Assembly: GCF_029168945.1 (NCBI RefSeq)
Contig: NC_083609.1
Location: 24,921,501-24,985,500 of the forward strand
Length of the DNA: 64,000 nucleotides
Origin: Cannabis sativa
Taxonomy: Eukaryota; Streptophyta; Magnoliopsida; Rosales; Cannabaceae
Reading direction: 5' to 3'
A program made the position numbers and the translations under genes. Shown here piece by piece: positions 62,660 to 64,000 of the stretch. Position 1 is the first letter of the stretch. Every line of letters begins with the position of its first letter. Under the pieces are notes generated by a model. It was not told where the DNA came from. It did no database searches and worked only from the letters and a program-made list of their open reading frames with translations.

Positions 62660-64000
62660 TTAAGCAGTGATTACAATGCCTTAGTTTTTGAATCATGTGT
62701 TTTAGAGAATGACAAATCCATCTGGATTCTTAATTGTGGATCTACTAACCATGTCTGTTGTTCATTACAATTGCTTGAAAGCTGGAATCATTTAAAAACC
62801 AGAGAGTTGAAACTTAAAGTTGGTAATGGCGAAATGGTACCGGTTAGAGCTAGAGGAAAAGCCAAACTCAAGTTTCATAACAGAATTTTGGATTTAGACA
62901 ATGTCTTATTTATTCCAAATTTCAGTAGAAACTTGAAATATGTTTCATGTTTACAGTTGCAACTATACAAATTGAATTTTTTGAGTTCTGGTTCTATCAT
63001 TTCTCGAAATGACATTCAAATTTGTGTTGCATCTATGGAACATGGGCTTTATGTTCTTAGACCAGATGAACCATTTGCGCTTAATAATGAACTGTTTAAG
63101 GTAGCTAAACCTAGAAACTATAAAAGCAAAATATCGATAATGAAGACGAAACATATCTATGGCACTTGCGTCTTGGTCATATAGGCTATGATAGACTTCA
63201 CAGGTTAACGAAAGGTGGTCCGTTGAAAAATATAACCTTAGGTGAATTAGCAGTTTGTGAATCTTGCCTAGCAAGCAAAATGACAAAACGTTCTTTCTCT
63301 TCAAAGGGAGAGCGTGCCAAAGAACCACTAGGCATAGTACATTCAGATCTTTGTGGACCACTGAATGTTAAAGCTAGAGGTGGTTATGAGTACTTTGTCT
63401 TTTTCATCGACGATTACTCTAGATATGGTCATATTTACCTTATGCATAAGAAATCTGAAATGTTTGAGAAGTTTCAGGAATTTCTAGCATTGGCTCAAAA
63501 CAAATTGGGTAAAACTGTAAAGATCTTGCGAACTAATAGGGGTGGAGAATATATGGATATGCAGTTCAAAGATCATTTAATTGAACTTGGACTTGAATCC
63601 CAATTGACTGCCCCTAGCACTCCACAAGAAAATGGAGTTGCAGAAAGAAGAAATCGCACACTTTTGGAAATCGTTAGGTCCATGCTTAGCTACTAAACTC
63701 TACCTGCATCCTTCTAAGGATATGCTTTTCAAATGGCAACTGACATTTTAAATGTTGTTCCATCTAAATCAGTCCCTAAGACACCTTTAGAATTATGATA
63801 TGGTCGTATACCTAGTTTACGCCACTACAGAATCTGGGGGTACCCTGCTCATGTCTTAAGAAAGAAAGATGGCAAACTAGAAAAGTGAACTGAGGTTTGC
63901 ATGTTTGTTGAAAATTCTAAGGAGACTAGGGGTGGACTATTTTATAGTCGAAAGGATGATAAAGTGTTCGTTTCCACAAACGCCACTTTCCTTGAAGATG
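62660..64000 (+). pseudogene. Protease and integrase of C1 element C, mutated, cut by window end
   Basis: The protease box starts with Trp at 62733 and reads WILNCGSTNHVC: Asn and Cys replace the catalytic Asp-Ser. A pre-integrase region follows (62771-63180), then the integrase zinc motif (HLRLGH from 63161; CESC near 63260) and DD35E core. Asp at 63346 (HSDLCGP) and Glu at 63643 (GVAERRNRTL) are present, but the second Asp is Asn at 63535 (LRTNRGGEY). A stop at 63694-63696 ends the frame; the later part (MATDILNVVPSKSV and following) still reads as integrase C-terminus, with more stops. Frame changes occur at about 63160 and 63700. The polyprotein cannot be functional. Confidence 0.85.

Larger units (their letters stand above)
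52701..64000 (+). mobile_element. C1 Copia element C (plus), runs off the window
   Basis: 5' LTR 52701-59243 (split by two G1 copies), variant PBS, ~2.9-kb AT-rich leader, truncated gag, protease and integrase; the rest lies beyond the window. LTR net length is about 1.84 kb. The family resembles Angela/Tork-type Copia by its long LTRs and integrase sequence (tentative). Confidence 0.9.

Overview
The window is nuclear DNA of a flowering plant, almost certainly a eudicot. It is AT-rich, its coding regions are interrupted by GT-AG introns, and most of it is LTR retrotransposon sequence (Copia and Gypsy types). It also holds LINE pieces, a hAT relic, CACTA-type elements and long microsatellites. 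Cannabaceae or another Rosales family is only a guess. I see one complete host gene, a class III peroxidase on the minus strand at 9578-13121 (four exons, 347 codons). There is one long intact mobile-element ORF, an 874-residue gag-protease at 18701-21325. Every other coding trace is a decayed transposon relic.

Left part (1-16342): a minus-strand piece of a long Copia LTR (family C1 below); a 5'-truncated LINE; a Copia gag plus LTR relic; and a complete 5.08-kb Copia element (4305-9386) with a TSD and near-identical LTRs but a broken interior. The peroxidase gene follows, with a 2.3-kb first intron that carries a MITE. Next come a repeat-rich intergenic stretch, a textbook 328-bp CACTA-type MITE and an old hAT element whose TIRs and 8-bp TSD are still readable.

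Middle part (16343-40387): nested LTR elements whose order can be read from matching 5-bp TSDs. A C1 solo LTR (TSD GTATT) is split by a young, non-autonomous, SIRE-like Copia element (TSD GATAT) that carries gag-protease but has lost integrase and reverse transcriptase. A Gypsy-like LTR of family G2 (25642 to about 36215) holds a G1 solo LTR (TSD CCTTG). That G1 copy holds a C1 solo LTR (TSD GCCCA), which in turn holds another G1 copy (TSD GTCGG/GGCGG). G2 also carries a second C1 solo LTR (34053-35930). Its gag start is cut by a minus-strand C1 element, which itself received a 1.33-kb CACTA element.

Right part (40388-64000): a second C1 element (plus strand, 40388-49191) abuts the minus one in inverted orientation. 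It is followed by a decayed gag-like coiled-coil pseudogene on the minus strand, a LINE 3' fragment and plain AT-rich DNA. The third large C1 element starts at 52701 and runs off the window. Its 5' LTR was split by two G1 copies (TSDs TTGAG and CCCAC), and its gag, protease and integrase are visible but carry active-site substitutions.

Family C1 has LTRs of 1.84-1.89 kb; the net length of every split copy agrees with this, which supports the nesting model. It also has an unusual primer-binding site and a 3-4 kb AT-rich untranslated leader that contains a GC-rich island with a hairpin. Family G1 occurs four times, always as a 2.2-2.4 kb TG...CA unit with a 5-bp TSD and no internal region. Each copy holds a cluster of CCGGAATTCCGG-type palindromes, a variable minisatellite and a terminal hairpin.

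I found no CRISPR array, tRNA, rRNA or gene cluster. The candidates most worth a second look are the gag-protease parasite element, the C1 leader structures and the G1 units.
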